A stretch of 64,000 nt of DNA from Pyrinomonadaceae bacterium (GCA_021228405.1 JAJQRF010000002.1:1054001-1118000); one strand, 5' to 3'; shown: positions 53,681 to 62,464, counted from the stretch's first letter. Notes: generated by a model not told the origin, from the letters alone. A program made the numbers and translations.

Positions 53681-53716
53681 AATCGGATAGAGCGGATAAA
53701 TCGGATAGAAAGGATA
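53681..53716. repeat. Two 18-bp direct repeats, GGATA rich
   Basis: Units at 53681-53698 and 53699-53716 share AATCGGATAGA and end in GGATA; a further GGATA-like word is just upstream in reverse orientation (TATCCGA). Located at the edge of the phage tail module, near the tRNA. Could be arm-type integrase sites or a junction remnant. Confidence 0.6.
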
Positions 53717-53743
53717 AGCTTGGACTCCGTTTGGAAACGGTTT

Positions 53744-55867
53744 TTAGACTTCGTAAATTTCCAGATTCGTATTGACGCGCTGGTTCGGCGTTCCCAGATT
53801 TTCCAGATTGATCGTAAAGCCTTCGATGACGAATTTTCCGAAAGCCTCGCCGTTTCGATTGTAAAGCGTGAGGAACGTGCCGCGCTCGATTGATTCATCG
53901 AAGCCGATTGCCGTCACGCTACCGCTGTGTTTTTTATCGTTACGGCGTTTCAGGATTCGTTTGCAAAGCGGTTTGGCGAATTCAAGCGGAACAATGCCGG
54001 CAGCAAAATTCTCGATGGCTTTTCCCGTCCGCGCGGTCAATCCTTCTTTCAAAATCAGCAGTCTTTTTTGCTTACTACCCGCATTGTTCAAAGTCGCATC
54101 GCCGTTGCGCGGTTCGGACGCAACGTTTGAGGTCGCATTACGCAGATGATCGACGGTCGAGATTCTGACTTGATAACGATTCGGACCTAAGGGGAGCATC
54201 GTCTCCGTGACGGTTTTAATGACACCGAATTCGGTCGTCATATTAACACTGAGATTTCCCGCTTTATTCGCATCGAGATAATCTTGCTTGAAAGGTTCAT
54301 CAAAATAGGTATTTTCGGAATCGACGGCAATCAGTCCGCGTATTTGAGTGACGATCTTCTCCTGATAATAGCGTTTCGGCTGATTCGGATCCGTGCGGTA
54401 AAAGATTTCCTGATTCTCTTCACGCACGGTCAGCAGCACTTTTGCGCCGTCGTCTTCAACGTATGGTACGAGCGTTTCAACCTGCCGCAAAGTTCCTTTT
54501 CTTTTTCCGCTCGAGTCGAAATTGTGAGTTTCGGTTTCACGTCCGATCAAAAATAAAAAATTGTCGTAAGTCGAGCGGACCTCTTTCAGAAGTTCCGTTC
54601 TCAAAACTAAATTCGGATCGGACGTGTTTTTCCAATCGCGGTAAGTGCGAACCGTTTCTGTTTTGACGTAATTGGATGCGCCGTAACTGCCTGATTCTTC
54701 GACGACAGCGGACAAAACGCGATCGGTGAAGTAATTCGCATTTGCCGAAGAATCGACATAATTCAATAAAAAGCCGTCCAAAGCGCGTTGGCTTTCAATG
54801 CGAAGGTTGACACTTGCCAGCTTCGCGAGCGGAAGTCCGGTCGGCTCGAAATCTTCGGGAATCGCCGCCGTTTTGTCTAAAATCCAAAGCACATTGCCGG
54901 CGTGAAAGAAAAGCGGCTCGAACGCGCCCAAAATGCCCGAAAGACTTTCTAAAAAGGAACTCGTGATCGGGAAATCAAGGCGATCAATCTCAAAATTCGG
55001 AATGTTGGTATTTATCGACGACACTCCCAGATTTTTGCGGATTTGCGGCAAAATCTTATAAAACGTCAAGTAATTGATGGCGACGGCGTTCGTGCCGACA
55101 AAACCACCCGATTCAATTGGAATCGTTTCGATTTCCGACGCTTTGAATTCAGTTTTGAGCGGATCGTAAAAAACGATATTTTCGGCAGGGAATCGATTCA
55201 GCTTGTCGGCGATGGGCGCGAGCGTTCCGAATGTAAGCTCGTCGTTCGGCGCGGAATTTCCCCAGGTAATCGAAAAACTTCTTTCGTCGAGAACGCCCGT
55301 TTCGAGGATCGTCGTCCAAATGAGATTATCCGATGGCGTTGCGGCGCGTCCGAGCTGGAATTTATAACTTTTCGCCGGCGTGACGAGCGAAATATCTTTT
55401 TTTGCTAATTGTAGCCGGACACGTTTTCCGATCACGCCGCGCGGTGATTCGACTGTTGCCGCCGAGATCGGAATCTCCACGTTGTCGGCGAAAAGCCGCG
55501 CCCGGTAAACACGCGATGAAAATGCGCCGCTCGATATTTCCGTCAATATCGGCGGCGGTTCGCTCAATCGAAGTTTTACTTCAGGTGTCAGATCGCCGCC
55601 TAAAGTAAAACGCGGATTGAGCGACATTTCACGGTAACGCGACGGAAAAATATCGCCGCCGATATTGACGGAAATATCGAGCGGATAAAAAACACGTCTG
55701 GATTTGATCGTAAAATCGACCTCGGCACTTGAACTTAACACGGCATCGATTTCCGATAATAAACGCCTTGTGCGGATTTCATAATTTGCCGTCACGCTGA
55801 AATCGAGCGTCACGTCTAAAACGTAATCGCTCGATTCGCCGCCCAGAAGTGTAATGAGAGTTCCCAT
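53744..55867 (-). CDS. Large phage tail/baseplate protein, likely tail hub or tip
   Basis: 707 residues, no signal peptide. Mostly beta-rich with repeated segments (ILGAFEPLFFHAGNVLWILDKTAAIPEDFEP, DGFLLNYVDSSANANYFTDRVL, FLTLYNRNGEAFGKFVIEGFTINLENLGTPNQRVNTNLEIYEV) resembling central tail or baseplate-hub proteins of siphophages. Family not certain. It is the last gene of the - strand tail operon, as expected after the tape measure and distal tail genes. Its start codon is one base after the stop of the gene before it. Confidence 0.6.
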   Translation of the reverse strand: MGTLITLLGGESSDYVLDVTLDFSVTANYEIRTRRLLSEIDAVLSSSAEVDFTIKSRRVFYPLDISVNIGGDIFPSRYREMSLNPRFTLGGDLTPEVKLRLSEPPPILTEISSGAFSSRVYRARLFADNVEIPISAATVESPRGVIGKRVRLQLAKKDISLVTPAKSYKFQLGRAATPSDNLIWTTILETGVLDERSFSITWGNSAPNDELTFGTLAPIADKLNRFPAENIVFYDPLKTEFKASEIETIPIESGGFVGTNAVAINYLTFYKILPQIRKNLGVSSINTNIPNFEIDRLDFPITSSFLESLSGILGAFEPLFFHAGNVLWILDKTAAIPEDFEPTGLPLAKLASVNLRIESQRALDGFLLNYVDSSANANYFTDRVLSAVVEESGSYGASNYVKTETVRTYRDWKNTSDPNLVLRTELLKEVRSTYDNFLFLIGRETETHNFDSSGKRKGTLRQVETLVPYVEDDGAKVLLTVREENQEIFYRTDPNQPKRYYQEKIVTQIRGLIAVDSENTYFDEPFKQDYLDANKAGNLSVNMTTEFGVIKTVTETMLPLGPNRYQVRISTVDHLRNATSNVASEPRNGDATLNNAGSKQKRLLILKEGLTARTGKAIENFAAGIVPLEFAKPLCKRILKRRNDKKHSGSVTAIGFDESIERGTFLTLYNRNGEAFGKFVIEGFTINLENLGTPNQRVNTNLEIYEV

Positions 55868-55868
55868 C

Positions 55869-56324
55869 TTATGTTTCGATTTTGCAAACCGCCGTCAAAT
55901 AACGCAGATTTTCCGTTGCCGCGTCAACATCGATTGAAATCAGATCGCCCGCGCTGACCGGAATTGAAACTGTTTTTTCGACCGAATACGTTCCGCTTGT
56001 AATTTTCGGACGATCTGCCGAAGTCGGAAAGATCGTCGCTAAATTTGCGGTGCGCGTTCCTTTATTGACATCGAAGGTGACATCCGATGCCACATTATCG
56101 GGCGAAAAGAGCGTAATTTTCGTGAGCATTCCGGGACGCGTGACGCGAAACTCGAAAACGCGCGTAACGGGAAAACTCGTTAATAGTTTTGAAGAAACCT
56201 GTTCTAAATAGATCACGGGATCACCTTGCGGCACGGCACGATTGCCGACCGCTAACACGAACTTGATACGCACGGCTTTTGCCGCACTTAAAATCTGATT
56301 TGTCTGAATCGGGATCGTTGCCAT
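55869..56324 (-). CDS. Small phage structural protein, tail-associated
   Basis: 151 residues of beta-rich sequence (MATIPIQTNQILSAAKAVRIKFVLAVGNRAVPQGDPVIYLEQ...GDLISIDVDAATENLRYLTAVCKIET), no recognised domain. Start one base after the preceding stop, and followed immediately by the large tail protein, so it belongs to the tail operon. Could be a minor tail or adaptor protein. Confidence 0.6.
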   Translation of the reverse strand: MATIPIQTNQILSAAKAVRIKFVLAVGNRAVPQGDPVIYLEQVSSKLLTSFPVTRVFEFRVTRPGMLTKITLFSPDNVASDVTFDVNKGTRTANLATIFPTSADRPKITSGTYSVEKTVSIPVSAGDLISIDVDAATENLRYLTAVCKIET

Positions 56325-57158
56325 TTAATCGAACCTGGTAATTAAGGCGACTCCGCTCGTAAATGTAATGCCGCTCGCCGAATTCACGATGTAAGTATGC
56401 GTTTCGCCGTAACTTTCGAGCGTAAAGGTCGTTTGCGTTGCTCCGATGTTCGCGGTCGTCGAGCCGAAAATATTTTGCGAAGGTCCGACGAAACCGCCTT
56501 TCTGACCGAAAAGAAGCCCGAGTCCGATGTTGCCGGACGAAATCGCATTCGATGAGTTGACCGCTAATTTTCCTCCGGTTTCGGCAGGGAAAACGCCGCT
56601 CGTGCGATTCAGGATTTGATTATTGTTCGAGCCGCCGGCATTACCGTAAAAAATCAAAACTTCGTCCTGTTTGTTATTGGAAGCATCCCGCGTCCTTTCG
56701 ACCGAAAAAGCGGTCGTGCCGATGCCTCCCCAATTCGTCCACATAAAAATGCAGACAGAACCGGCAGCCGCATGAAAATTGCAGTTGTAAGCCGTTGCAC
56801 TATTCGAGTTCGACGATGTAAACGTGGTTTGTTTCGTCGAGGTAAATCCGGTCAGATTGCCCGCACCGTCCGATCCCCAGCCGACTTGAAACGAGATTGC
56901 CGGATTAGAAGCTGACGAAACCCCCGAACCGTATTCGATCTTTACATAAATCTGATTCGTGCCGTCGTTTGAACGCCAAATCTCGTAACCCGTGACGGTA
57001 GCCGCCGCGCCCGGAGCCGTGACGCTTCCCCAGTTGATGTTGTTTTCCTGTTTGACCCAGCCGCCTGCGGCAAACGCGTCGGAGATTGCTTTTCCCCAAA
57101 GTCTGAAGTTTGCGTCCGAAGAGTTTGAAGGAGCTAAAGTTGAAGTTGATGATGCCAT
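56325..57158 (-). CDS. Phage tail/receptor-binding-like protein
   Basis: 277 residues, low in charge and rich in Ser, Thr, Asn and Gly (SSTSTLAPSNSSDANFRLWGKAISDAFAAGGW..., FTSTKQTTFTSSNSNSATAYN, NIGLGLLFGQKGGFVGPSQNIFGSTTANIG). Composition and place in the operon suggest a tail fibre or surface-exposed tail protein involved in host recognition, but no family motif is visible. Start 2 bases after the previous stop. Confidence 0.6.
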   Translation of the reverse strand: MASSTSTLAPSNSSDANFRLWGKAISDAFAAGGWVKQENNINWGSVTAPGAAATVTGYEIWRSNDGTNQIYVKIEYGSGVSSASNPAISFQVGWGSDGAGNLTGFTSTKQTTFTSSNSNSATAYNCNFHAAAGSVCIFMWTNWGGIGTTAFSVERTRDASNNKQDEVLIFYGNAGGSNNNQILNRTSGVFPAETGGKLAVNSSNAISSGNIGLGLLFGQKGGFVGPSQNIFGSTTANIGATQTTFTLESYGETHTYIVNSASGITFTSGVALITRFD

Positions 57159-57160
57159 AT

Positions 57161-57556
57161 TTAAGAAACTGTCAAAGTGATGTCACCGGGCGCAAAATTG
57201 AGATATTGACCGTTCTCGATCACGAACGGCGTATCCACATTTTTGCGGTAAAGCAGATTGTCCGCATCGTCGAAAATGCCGATTGCCGCGATTTCGTCCG
57301 AATCCTCTTCGAGCATCGACATCTCGAAGTTCACTCCATTGGTTTTGATTCCCGTTGTCGTCGTCGGAAAATTCGTTAAATTGTTCGCAATCTCCAAAGG
57401 TTCATAACCCGTTGCAACGAGTTCCGTTCCGGTGCCGTTCAGGTCGAGTGTCGTGGTAAAAAGTTTAATGACGAGCGTATCCGCCGGCGTGTAAGCCGTC
57501 GCGCCGAACTCGGCATTGGCGATCTTCGATTTGGTAAAAATTGACGCTTGAAACAT
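57161..57556 (-). CDS. Phage tail fibre-like protein
   Basis: 131 residues. The start MFQASIFTKSKIANAEFGATAYTPADTLVIKLFTTTLDLNGTGTELVATGYEPLEIANN follows the pattern of short phage tail-fibre proteins (nA.f...aYt.p...ylaLfTt... gTE...gY.R). The C-terminus ends in a beta strand motif (NGQYLNFAPGDITLTVS). It precedes the receptor-binding-like protein by 2 bases. Confidence 0.65.
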   Translation of the reverse strand: MFQASIFTKSKIANAEFGATAYTPADTLVIKLFTTTLDLNGTGTELVATGYEPLEIANNLTNFPTTTTGIKTNGVNFEMSMLEEDSDEIAAIGIFDDADNLLYRKNVDTPFVIENGQYLNFAPGDITLTVS

Positions 57557-57605
57557 AGATGAAAATTAAAAGTGGAAAATTAAAAATGAAAAAAGAATTC
57601 GGAAT

Positions 57606-57631
57606 TTTCCGTTTTCCATTTTCCATTTTCC
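57606..57631. repeat. TTTTCC(A/G) word repeat, intergenic
   Basis: Three to four direct copies of an 8-base TTTTCC word in the gap between the tail fibre gene and the next tail gene; it matches the reverse complement of the words at 26975-26997 outside the prophage. A loose GGAAAAT word nearby may pair with it. Confidence 0.6.
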
Positions 57632-57651
57632 GCTATTTGCAAAAAGCGGTC

Positions 57652-58062
57652 TTAAACCGTCACGAATCGAAACGTAATGTCTTTGATGCGTCCCGATCTG
57701 AATGATGCGGCGGAAAACGGTTTGTTCGGGAACGGTTTCGCCTGCACGGTAAAATCGCCGATGTCGCCCGTGCCGATGACTGCAAAACTTCCATCAACGT
57801 TCAAAGCGTTATTTACCAGGGAAACGAGCGCGTTCCATTGCGCTTCAAACAGCGTCGAAACGCGAATTTCAAATACTTTTCCTTTCGTCCAGGTCACGAA
57901 CTGGCTGACCGCGCCTCCGTCCGCGCTGAATTGAACATTGCCGGCAATAGACACAAGCAAATCTTCCAGATTCGGAATTTCAATTTTTGCAGGGATGCCG
58001 TTCGCGAGTCCGTTGGAGGTGAGATAGATCGTGCCGATTCGCACTTGATAGAATTTAGCCAT
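57652..58062 (-). CDS. Small phage tail protein
   Basis: 136 residues, mainly beta strands (MAKFYQVRIGTIYLTSNGLANGIPAKIEIPNLEDLLVSIAGNVQFSADGGAVSQF...PFPNKPFSAASFRSGRIKDITFRFVTV). No family recognised. It lies directly after the tape measure gene (23 bases) in the tail operon, where distal tail proteins usually sit. Confidence 0.6.
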   Translation of the reverse strand: MAKFYQVRIGTIYLTSNGLANGIPAKIEIPNLEDLLVSIAGNVQFSADGGAVSQFVTWTKGKVFEIRVSTLFEAQWNALVSLVNNALNVDGSFAVIGTGDIGDFTVQAKPFPNKPFSAASFRSGRIKDITFRFVTV

Positions 58063-58085
58063 TTGTTTGATTACAAATTTTTCAA

Positions 58086-60122
58086 TTACTCATTAAGCCA
58101 AGGAAAGAATTGGTTCTGCACGTCTTTGTTGGTCGGTGCAACTCCGAGAACATTCGCCGCGCCGTTCGATTTATCGACGATCTCAATAACTGCTTTGAAA
58201 CCGTCTTTTTCGGCAATTGAATTGAGTTTGTCAATTCCTTCTTTAATCTGCTTTTGGACAGTCAAAGATTCAGCGCGAAGTTGCGCGGCTTCTTTTTCGG
58301 CATTTTCTTGGCGCACGGCTTCACGTTCCCGCGCTCCGGCGGCGGCTTCACGAACGCGTGACGAAATCTGATTCGGGTCGAGTCCGTTTGTCAGCGCGAT
58401 AATTCTTCTATCTGCGAGCGGGTCAACTTCCGCACCGAAACCCGATCGGGTTTGTTCGACGATCTTGAGTTGTTTTTCGAGCCGTTCGTTAAGCGTCGCA
58501 TTATCGCCGCGCCCGCGGTCGAATGCCAACGACGTAATCAAGCTCTGCCGGTTGAGTCCCGCGGGCGTTGCCGAAAACAATAATTTTTCGTATTCTTCGC
58601 GCTTTTGAGAATCATTCAGTTTATCGAAAGCCTCGTTGCCGAATTTTGCGCGAAGTAAAGAATCGCGCCGGGACGAATCGTTCGCGCCACCGGATCTGAA
58701 ATTTTGCGCTTCAGAACGGAGATCGAAAACCGAAAGATTCGTATTGAGTCGCGTTTCAAATAGTTTCAGCCGATTTTGTGCGCGTTCCATTTTCTCGAAA
58801 GTCGAAATAATTTCAGTTGATAATCCGCGAGTGTTATTACGAAGGTTTTTCATCGATTCTTCGGCTTCCGAAAATAAAAGCACGAAAGGATTATTGGAAT
58901 TCGTTCGTTTGTAAATGCCCTCGAAAACAGAATTGTAGGTTTTCTCTAATTCTTTAACTTTTGCTTTTCCTTTTTCGACGGATTGGGCAAATTCCTTTGC
59001 GCGTTGTTCTTCAAGTTCGCGCATTCTCTCCTGAGATTTCAAATAACTTTCCCAACGTTGATTAAAGGATTCAGTATTACCCGAAGCCTGTCTGCGGCGT
59101 TGTTCCAAAGAATCAATTTGCGCGTCGAGTGCTAAAATCTGCTGTGACCTTTTCTCGTTGCCTTCATTCGGCATCCCCGAATATAAATAGTTGAACCATT
59201 GATTCTGCTTTTCGAGCGTTGCGCGGCGGTTTTTAAGGTCGTCAATCGTTGCCCCAGACAAAAAGCGGTCGAATCCGCGCTGACTTTCCGCTTCTTCGCG
59301 CATTTTTTGATAGTTTTTAATTACTTCCTGTTGCGAGATAAGCTGTTTGTTACTTGCGGCGGCGATTGATTCTTGAACTTTCAAAAGACGTTCGGCTTCG
59401 CTTCGCATATCGCCCGTAATTTTATAAGTGGCGGCAATCGCTACCGCACCCGCGCCTAAAACCGTCACCAAACCGCTGTATGCGGCGGTAAATGCCGCGA
59501 TTTGAGCGGGATTAAAGATTTGGGCGATTTGTCCGGCTTGACTAGCTAAAATCTGCGTCGGGTTCGCACCCATCGCCGCCATTGTCGCAATATCGTTGAC
59601 TTGGTAGGAAAGATTCTGTTTTTGAAATGAAGTAAGTTTGAGATTTTCTGCCGAATTTGCCGCCGCGATGGGAGAACTTGCACCCGTGCCGAGTGTGCGA
59701 AGTTTGGCGTTCAAAAGGTCGGCTTCTTTTTCCGCCGCCCGAAGTTCTTGTGTTAAAAATTCTATCGAGCTTTTTCGGCTCGGATTTTGCAACTCTCTTT
59801 TTATACTCGAAATATCCGAATGAAGTTGTGCGGCACGGTCACGCGCCGTAATTATTTCTTTCGTTAAAACTCCGATTTGACCGTTATCAAGGCGGACGGC
59901 GGTAATGTCGGCAAATCGCTTTCGGGTTTCTTCGGCGCGTTTTTCGAGTTTGTCGAGGTCAATAAAAGCGGTGTTGGGAATTTTAAAGGAAATCTGAGGC
60001 TGTAAAGTATTTACGTCCTTTACAAAGTCTTGTAATTTCTGCTTATTTTTACCAATCACGACATCGGCGTTTCCGTCTTTTATCTCTAATTCGACAACTA
60101 GATTTTCAGTATTTTTCGGCAT
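58086..60122 (-). CDS. Phage tail tape measure protein
   Basis: 678 residues from ATG 60122; a TTG at 60143 is possible but lies in the terminator hairpin. Mainly coiled coil, with the central motif SFQKQNLSYQVNDIATMAAMGANPTQILASQAGQIAQIFN followed by a hydrophobic, Ala/Gly-rich helix (FTAAYSGLVTVLGAGAVAIAATYKITG). This is the lambda gpH-like tape-measure pattern. The protein sets tail length and is injected into the cell envelope at infection. It identifies the - strand block as a long-tailed siphophage module; head genes are not in the window. Confidence 0.85.
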   Translation of the reverse strand: MPKNTENLVVELEIKDGNADVVIGKNKQKLQDFVKDVNTLQPQISFKIPNTAFIDLDKLEKRAEETRKRFADITAVRLDNGQIGVLTKEIITARDRAAQLHSDISSIKRELQNPSRKSSIEFLTQELRAAEKEADLLNAKLRTLGTGASSPIAAANSAENLKLTSFQKQNLSYQVNDIATMAAMGANPTQILASQAGQIAQIFNPAQIAAFTAAYSGLVTVLGAGAVAIAATYKITGDMRSEAERLLKVQESIAAASNKQLISQQEVIKNYQKMREEAESQRGFDRFLSGATIDDLKNRRATLEKQNQWFNYLYSGMPNEGNEKRSQQILALDAQIDSLEQRRRQASGNTESFNQRWESYLKSQERMRELEEQRAKEFAQSVEKGKAKVKELEKTYNSVFEGIYKRTNSNNPFVLLFSEAEESMKNLRNNTRGLSTEIISTFEKMERAQNRLKLFETRLNTNLSVFDLRSEAQNFRSGGANDSSRRDSLLRAKFGNEAFDKLNDSQKREEYEKLLFSATPAGLNRQSLITSLAFDRGRGDNATLNERLEKQLKIVEQTRSGFGAEVDPLADRRIIALTNGLDPNQISSRVREAAAGAREREAVRQENAEKEAAQLRAESLTVQKQIKEGIDKLNSIAEKDGFKAVIEIVDKSNGAANVLGVAPTNKDVQNQFFPWLNE

Positions 60123-60125
60123 AAG

Positions 60126-60151
60126 AAAAAGGCTATATTTCAAGCCTTTTT
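60126..60151 (-). terminator. Hairpin terminator between the defence-like operon and the tail operon
   Basis: Stem AAAAAGGCT / AGCCTTTTT with an eight-base loop; U-run in both directions. It ends the - strand operon finishing at 60196 and lies just upstream of the tape measure start. Confidence 0.82.
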
Positions 60152-60195
60152 CAGTTTATAAGTTTTGTTGGAAACGGTTACTTTAAATCGAATAT

Positions 60196-61041
60196 TTATG
60201 GTTCGGATTTTCCATTTTCATTTTCAGAATTTTCATTATCTGAATTATTTTCTTGATTGATTGCTTGTTTGATTTCGTCAGGCAGATTATTCCCCAATGA
60301 TTTAAAATGTGCGGTAAACATTACTTCCACCATTTTTTTGACAAATTCATTGATTTTGTCTGGCTCTATTCCTTCCAAAAGTTGTTTTCTTTCACTTTCT
60401 TTATACTCTAAATATTGCTTAGTTTCTTCCAAAGTTTTTTCATCAATTTCTTCTGCAATCTGCAATATGAAAGGTCTTATCCGCTCAAGCATTTTATCTT
60501 TAAATGATAAAAACATCTCGTTTTGATAATTGCCGATCATTTCAAATGAATAATCATCCCGTTCTTTCCCGTCTGCTAATTGAGTTTTCAACATTTTTTC
60601 CATTGATTGAAAAGCAATATTCGGTTGAATCTCATAAATCTCCGAAGCCATTAACGGTTTTATTTCAGATAATTTATCTGCGACATCAGCAATCTCAGTA
60701 TTAAGCGATTTTAGTTTTTCGGTTGCGGACTCGACTTGAAGTGTAACTAAGGAACTTTTATCTTTTTCTTTAAGTTCCAGTTCTTTAAGATTTTCAGGAT
60801 TAGCTCCCATTGTTTTAAATTGTTCAAGTAAAATATCTTGGCTTATATCGAGATGACTCTTAAAATCGAAGCAAAGCAGGTTTTGATAAAGATTTGTAAG
60901 ATTCGTTAAGGCTTTTCTTAATAGCTTTCTATCTTCATTTTTATTTTTAACTTTTTCACGCCACCAATCCCACGCTTTTGTTAATACAAGTGTAATTATT
61001 GAAGAAAGACCTATTGTTGTAAGAATAGTGTTTATTTCCAT
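60196..61041 (-). CDS. Membrane-anchored coiled-coil protein in the AbiTii operon
   Basis: 281 residues. An N-terminal membrane helix (MEINTILTTIGLSSIITLVLTKAWDWW) then charged helices with heptads, and an acidic Asn/Glu-rich tail (NQENNSDNENSENENGKSEP). AAAGGT is at a good distance from ATG 61041. It follows the AbiTii-like gene by 32 bases on the same strand and is AT-rich like it. No known family; a membrane effector or sensor partner is the natural guess. The acidic tail and anchored helix suggest a membrane-disrupting or structural role, but that is inference. Confidence 0.65.
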   Translation of the reverse strand: MEINTILTTIGLSSIITLVLTKAWDWWREKVKNKNEDRKLLRKALTNLTNLYQNLLCFDFKSHLDISQDILLEQFKTMGANPENLKELELKEKDKSSLVTLQVESATEKLKSLNTEIADVADKLSEIKPLMASEIYEIQPNIAFQSMEKMLKTQLADGKERDDYSFEMIGNYQNEMFLSFKDKMLERIRPFILQIAEEIDEKTLEETKQYLEYKESERKQLLEGIEPDKINEFVKKMVEVMFTAHFKSLGNNLPDEIKQAINQENNSDNENSENENGKSEP

Positions 61042-61073
61042 ACCTTTAGGTAGATATTTTTTTGAAAAAGAGC

Positions 61074-62141
61074 TTAACCGAAAATAGTTTGTGCAACTTT
61101 AATAGCTTCTGTTATTGCAGTCACAACGGCGGTTGCGGTTTCAATGCCGCTCAAATATTTTTTGGCTTCGTTAAGATGCTGTGAAATGGAGTTACTATTT
61201 GGTTCAATCTTTTCGGATTGTTGAATTGCTTTTGTTAGTTGATATTCTGCATCAGTTACAATCTCACCATCAATAATTTTATTTTCTGCGAGTCTTAAAA
61301 CTTCTGCTTTAAGTTTTTTCAGTTCTTCTATAAATTCTGATTTATTATTAATGCCATTAAAATTGATATTTCTAGCCGCATTGTATTGTGTGTTTACTTT
61401 TTGATTTCTTTGGTCAAAAATTGCCATATTGTCTCCTTGATTAACTGTTTGAGCTGAATTAATTATGTTTGGTTTCCCACCTAATATAAAGTAATTAAAT
61501 ACTTTGCGAATTTGTTCATCTGGAATCGGATTAATTAAATCTTTATCCGATTTAATTGCAGGATATTTATCACCCAATTCAAGTATGAAATTAAGTAAGC
61601 TATTTCGAGTTGTTTCAATAACCTGAATAATTTGACTCTTAGGCACCGTCCGCCACAAATTTGTGCAATCTAAATTGTGATAAACCTTACGACTCAAATA
61701 AGCACGACACTCAAAAGGAATTGATATATTCAGCTCATTATCTCCAGATATTTTTAGACTTTCCACCAATGACTCAAGTTCTATAACTCCTTGAGTTATA
61801 TTGTATTCAGTAAAATATGAACGATGAACTTCAGGAATTAAGGTTAGTGGAACCATTTGTTTATTAATTCTCCAATGGCTATTACCGTAACTTGCAAATG
61901 CTACTACATCTAGCTTTCGATATTGTGGCAACAATTTTTCATTACCATAACCATTTAATTCATTCTCTAGCCAGTCTTTGAATTCCTGATTTTCCAATTT
62001 GTAAGCTAAAACCTTTGCTTTACGCAAAATTACTGATAAATCTTCTTTACCTAAAATATCATCTTGAAGTCTTTCAAAAATGCTTATAGGTTTTGGAGTG
62101 AGATTACTCTTTTTGAACATATTAAGTAACGCCTTAAACAT
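61074..62141 (-). CDS. AbiTii-domain protein (candidate anti-phage protein)
   Basis: 355 residues. Residues 15-185 follow the AbiTii pattern: SIFERLQDDILGKEDLSVILRKAKVLAYKLENQEFKDWLENELNGYGNEKLLPQYRKLDVVAFASYG. A linker with an Asn-rich NQGDNMAIFDQRNQKVNTQYNAARNINF strand (residues about 235-265, like the repeat linker seen in many bacterial defence proteins) joins a C-terminal helical region ending in a hydrophobic helix (GIETATAVVTAITEAIKVAQTIFG). AbiTii is annotated from phage-abortive-infection systems; the mechanism is unknown. AAGGATA precedes ATG 62141, which overlaps the HTH gene's stop by 8 bases. AT-richness is well above the rest of the window, suggesting a separate origin. Confidence 0.8.
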   Translation of the reverse strand: MFKALLNMFKKSNLTPKPISIFERLQDDILGKEDLSVILRKAKVLAYKLENQEFKDWLENELNGYGNEKLLPQYRKLDVVAFASYGNSHWRINKQMVPLTLIPEVHRSYFTEYNITQGVIELESLVESLKISGDNELNISIPFECRAYLSRKVYHNLDCTNLWRTVPKSQIIQVIETTRNSLLNFILELGDKYPAIKSDKDLINPIPDEQIRKVFNYFILGGKPNIINSAQTVNQGDNMAIFDQRNQKVNTQYNAARNINFNGINNKSEFIEELKKLKAEVLRLAENKIIDGEIVTDAEYQLTKAIQQSEKIEPNSNSISQHLNEAKKYLSGIETATAVVTAITEAIKVAQTIFG

Positions 62142-62337
62142 TATCCTTATTAATTTTTGATTTCGGCGGTCTGCCAGCTTTTTTATAAACTTTCACTTTT
62201 TCAAGTTCACTTTCTTCAATTACATATCCACTTCCAACTTGAACGGCTTTAATTTTTTCTTCTTTAATCATTGCCCGTATTCGTCTATCACTAACACCTA
62301 ATTTTTCAGCCGCATCTTTTACGCTAAGTAAATTCAT
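62134..62337 (-). CDS. Small HTH/excisionase-like DNA-binding protein
   Basis: 67 residues: MNLLSVKDAAEKLGVSDRRIRAMIKEEKIKAVQVGSGYVIEESELEKV is a winged-helix/MerR-type excisionase fold (helix-turn-helix about 5-25), followed by a basic AT-hook-like tail (KKAGRPPKSK). It is the first gene of a three-gene - operon with the AbiTii-like gene (8-base overlap), so it is probably its regulator or a phage excisionase; the palindromic operator in the divergent region is a likely target. Confidence 0.85.
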   Translation of the reverse strand: MNLLSVKDAAEKLGVSDRRIRAMIKEEKIKAVQVGSGYVIEESELEKVKVYKKAGRPPKSKINKDNV

Positions 62338-62387
62338 AACTCAAATTTTATTCTAAAAATAAATGTTCCGCAAATGGAAGATTTTTC

Positions 62388-62416
62388 TTGCAATAATATT
62401 CCAGAACTGGTATATT
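62388..62416 (+). promoter_or_regulatory. Promoter with a palindromic operator
   Basis: TTGCAA (-35, 62388-62393), 17 bases, TATATT (-10, 62411-62416). A 22-base inverted repeat, AATATTCCAG/CTGGTATATT (9 of 10 pairs match, 62395-62416), fills the spacer and the -10 element, so any bound protein would block RNA polymerase. It drives the SWIM-domain gene and faces the HTH gene. Confidence 0.75.
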
Positions 62417-62464
62417 ATTTATAGATTGAATGAGTCAATCAATTCACAAAAAGGAAGCTAAATT

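Noticed and set aside
53744..60122. Contractile injection system (eCIS) or R-type tailocin
   Set aside because: No sheath, baseplate-wedge or AAA+ genes are visible, and the tape measure is lambda gpH-like, so a siphophage tail is the simpler reading.
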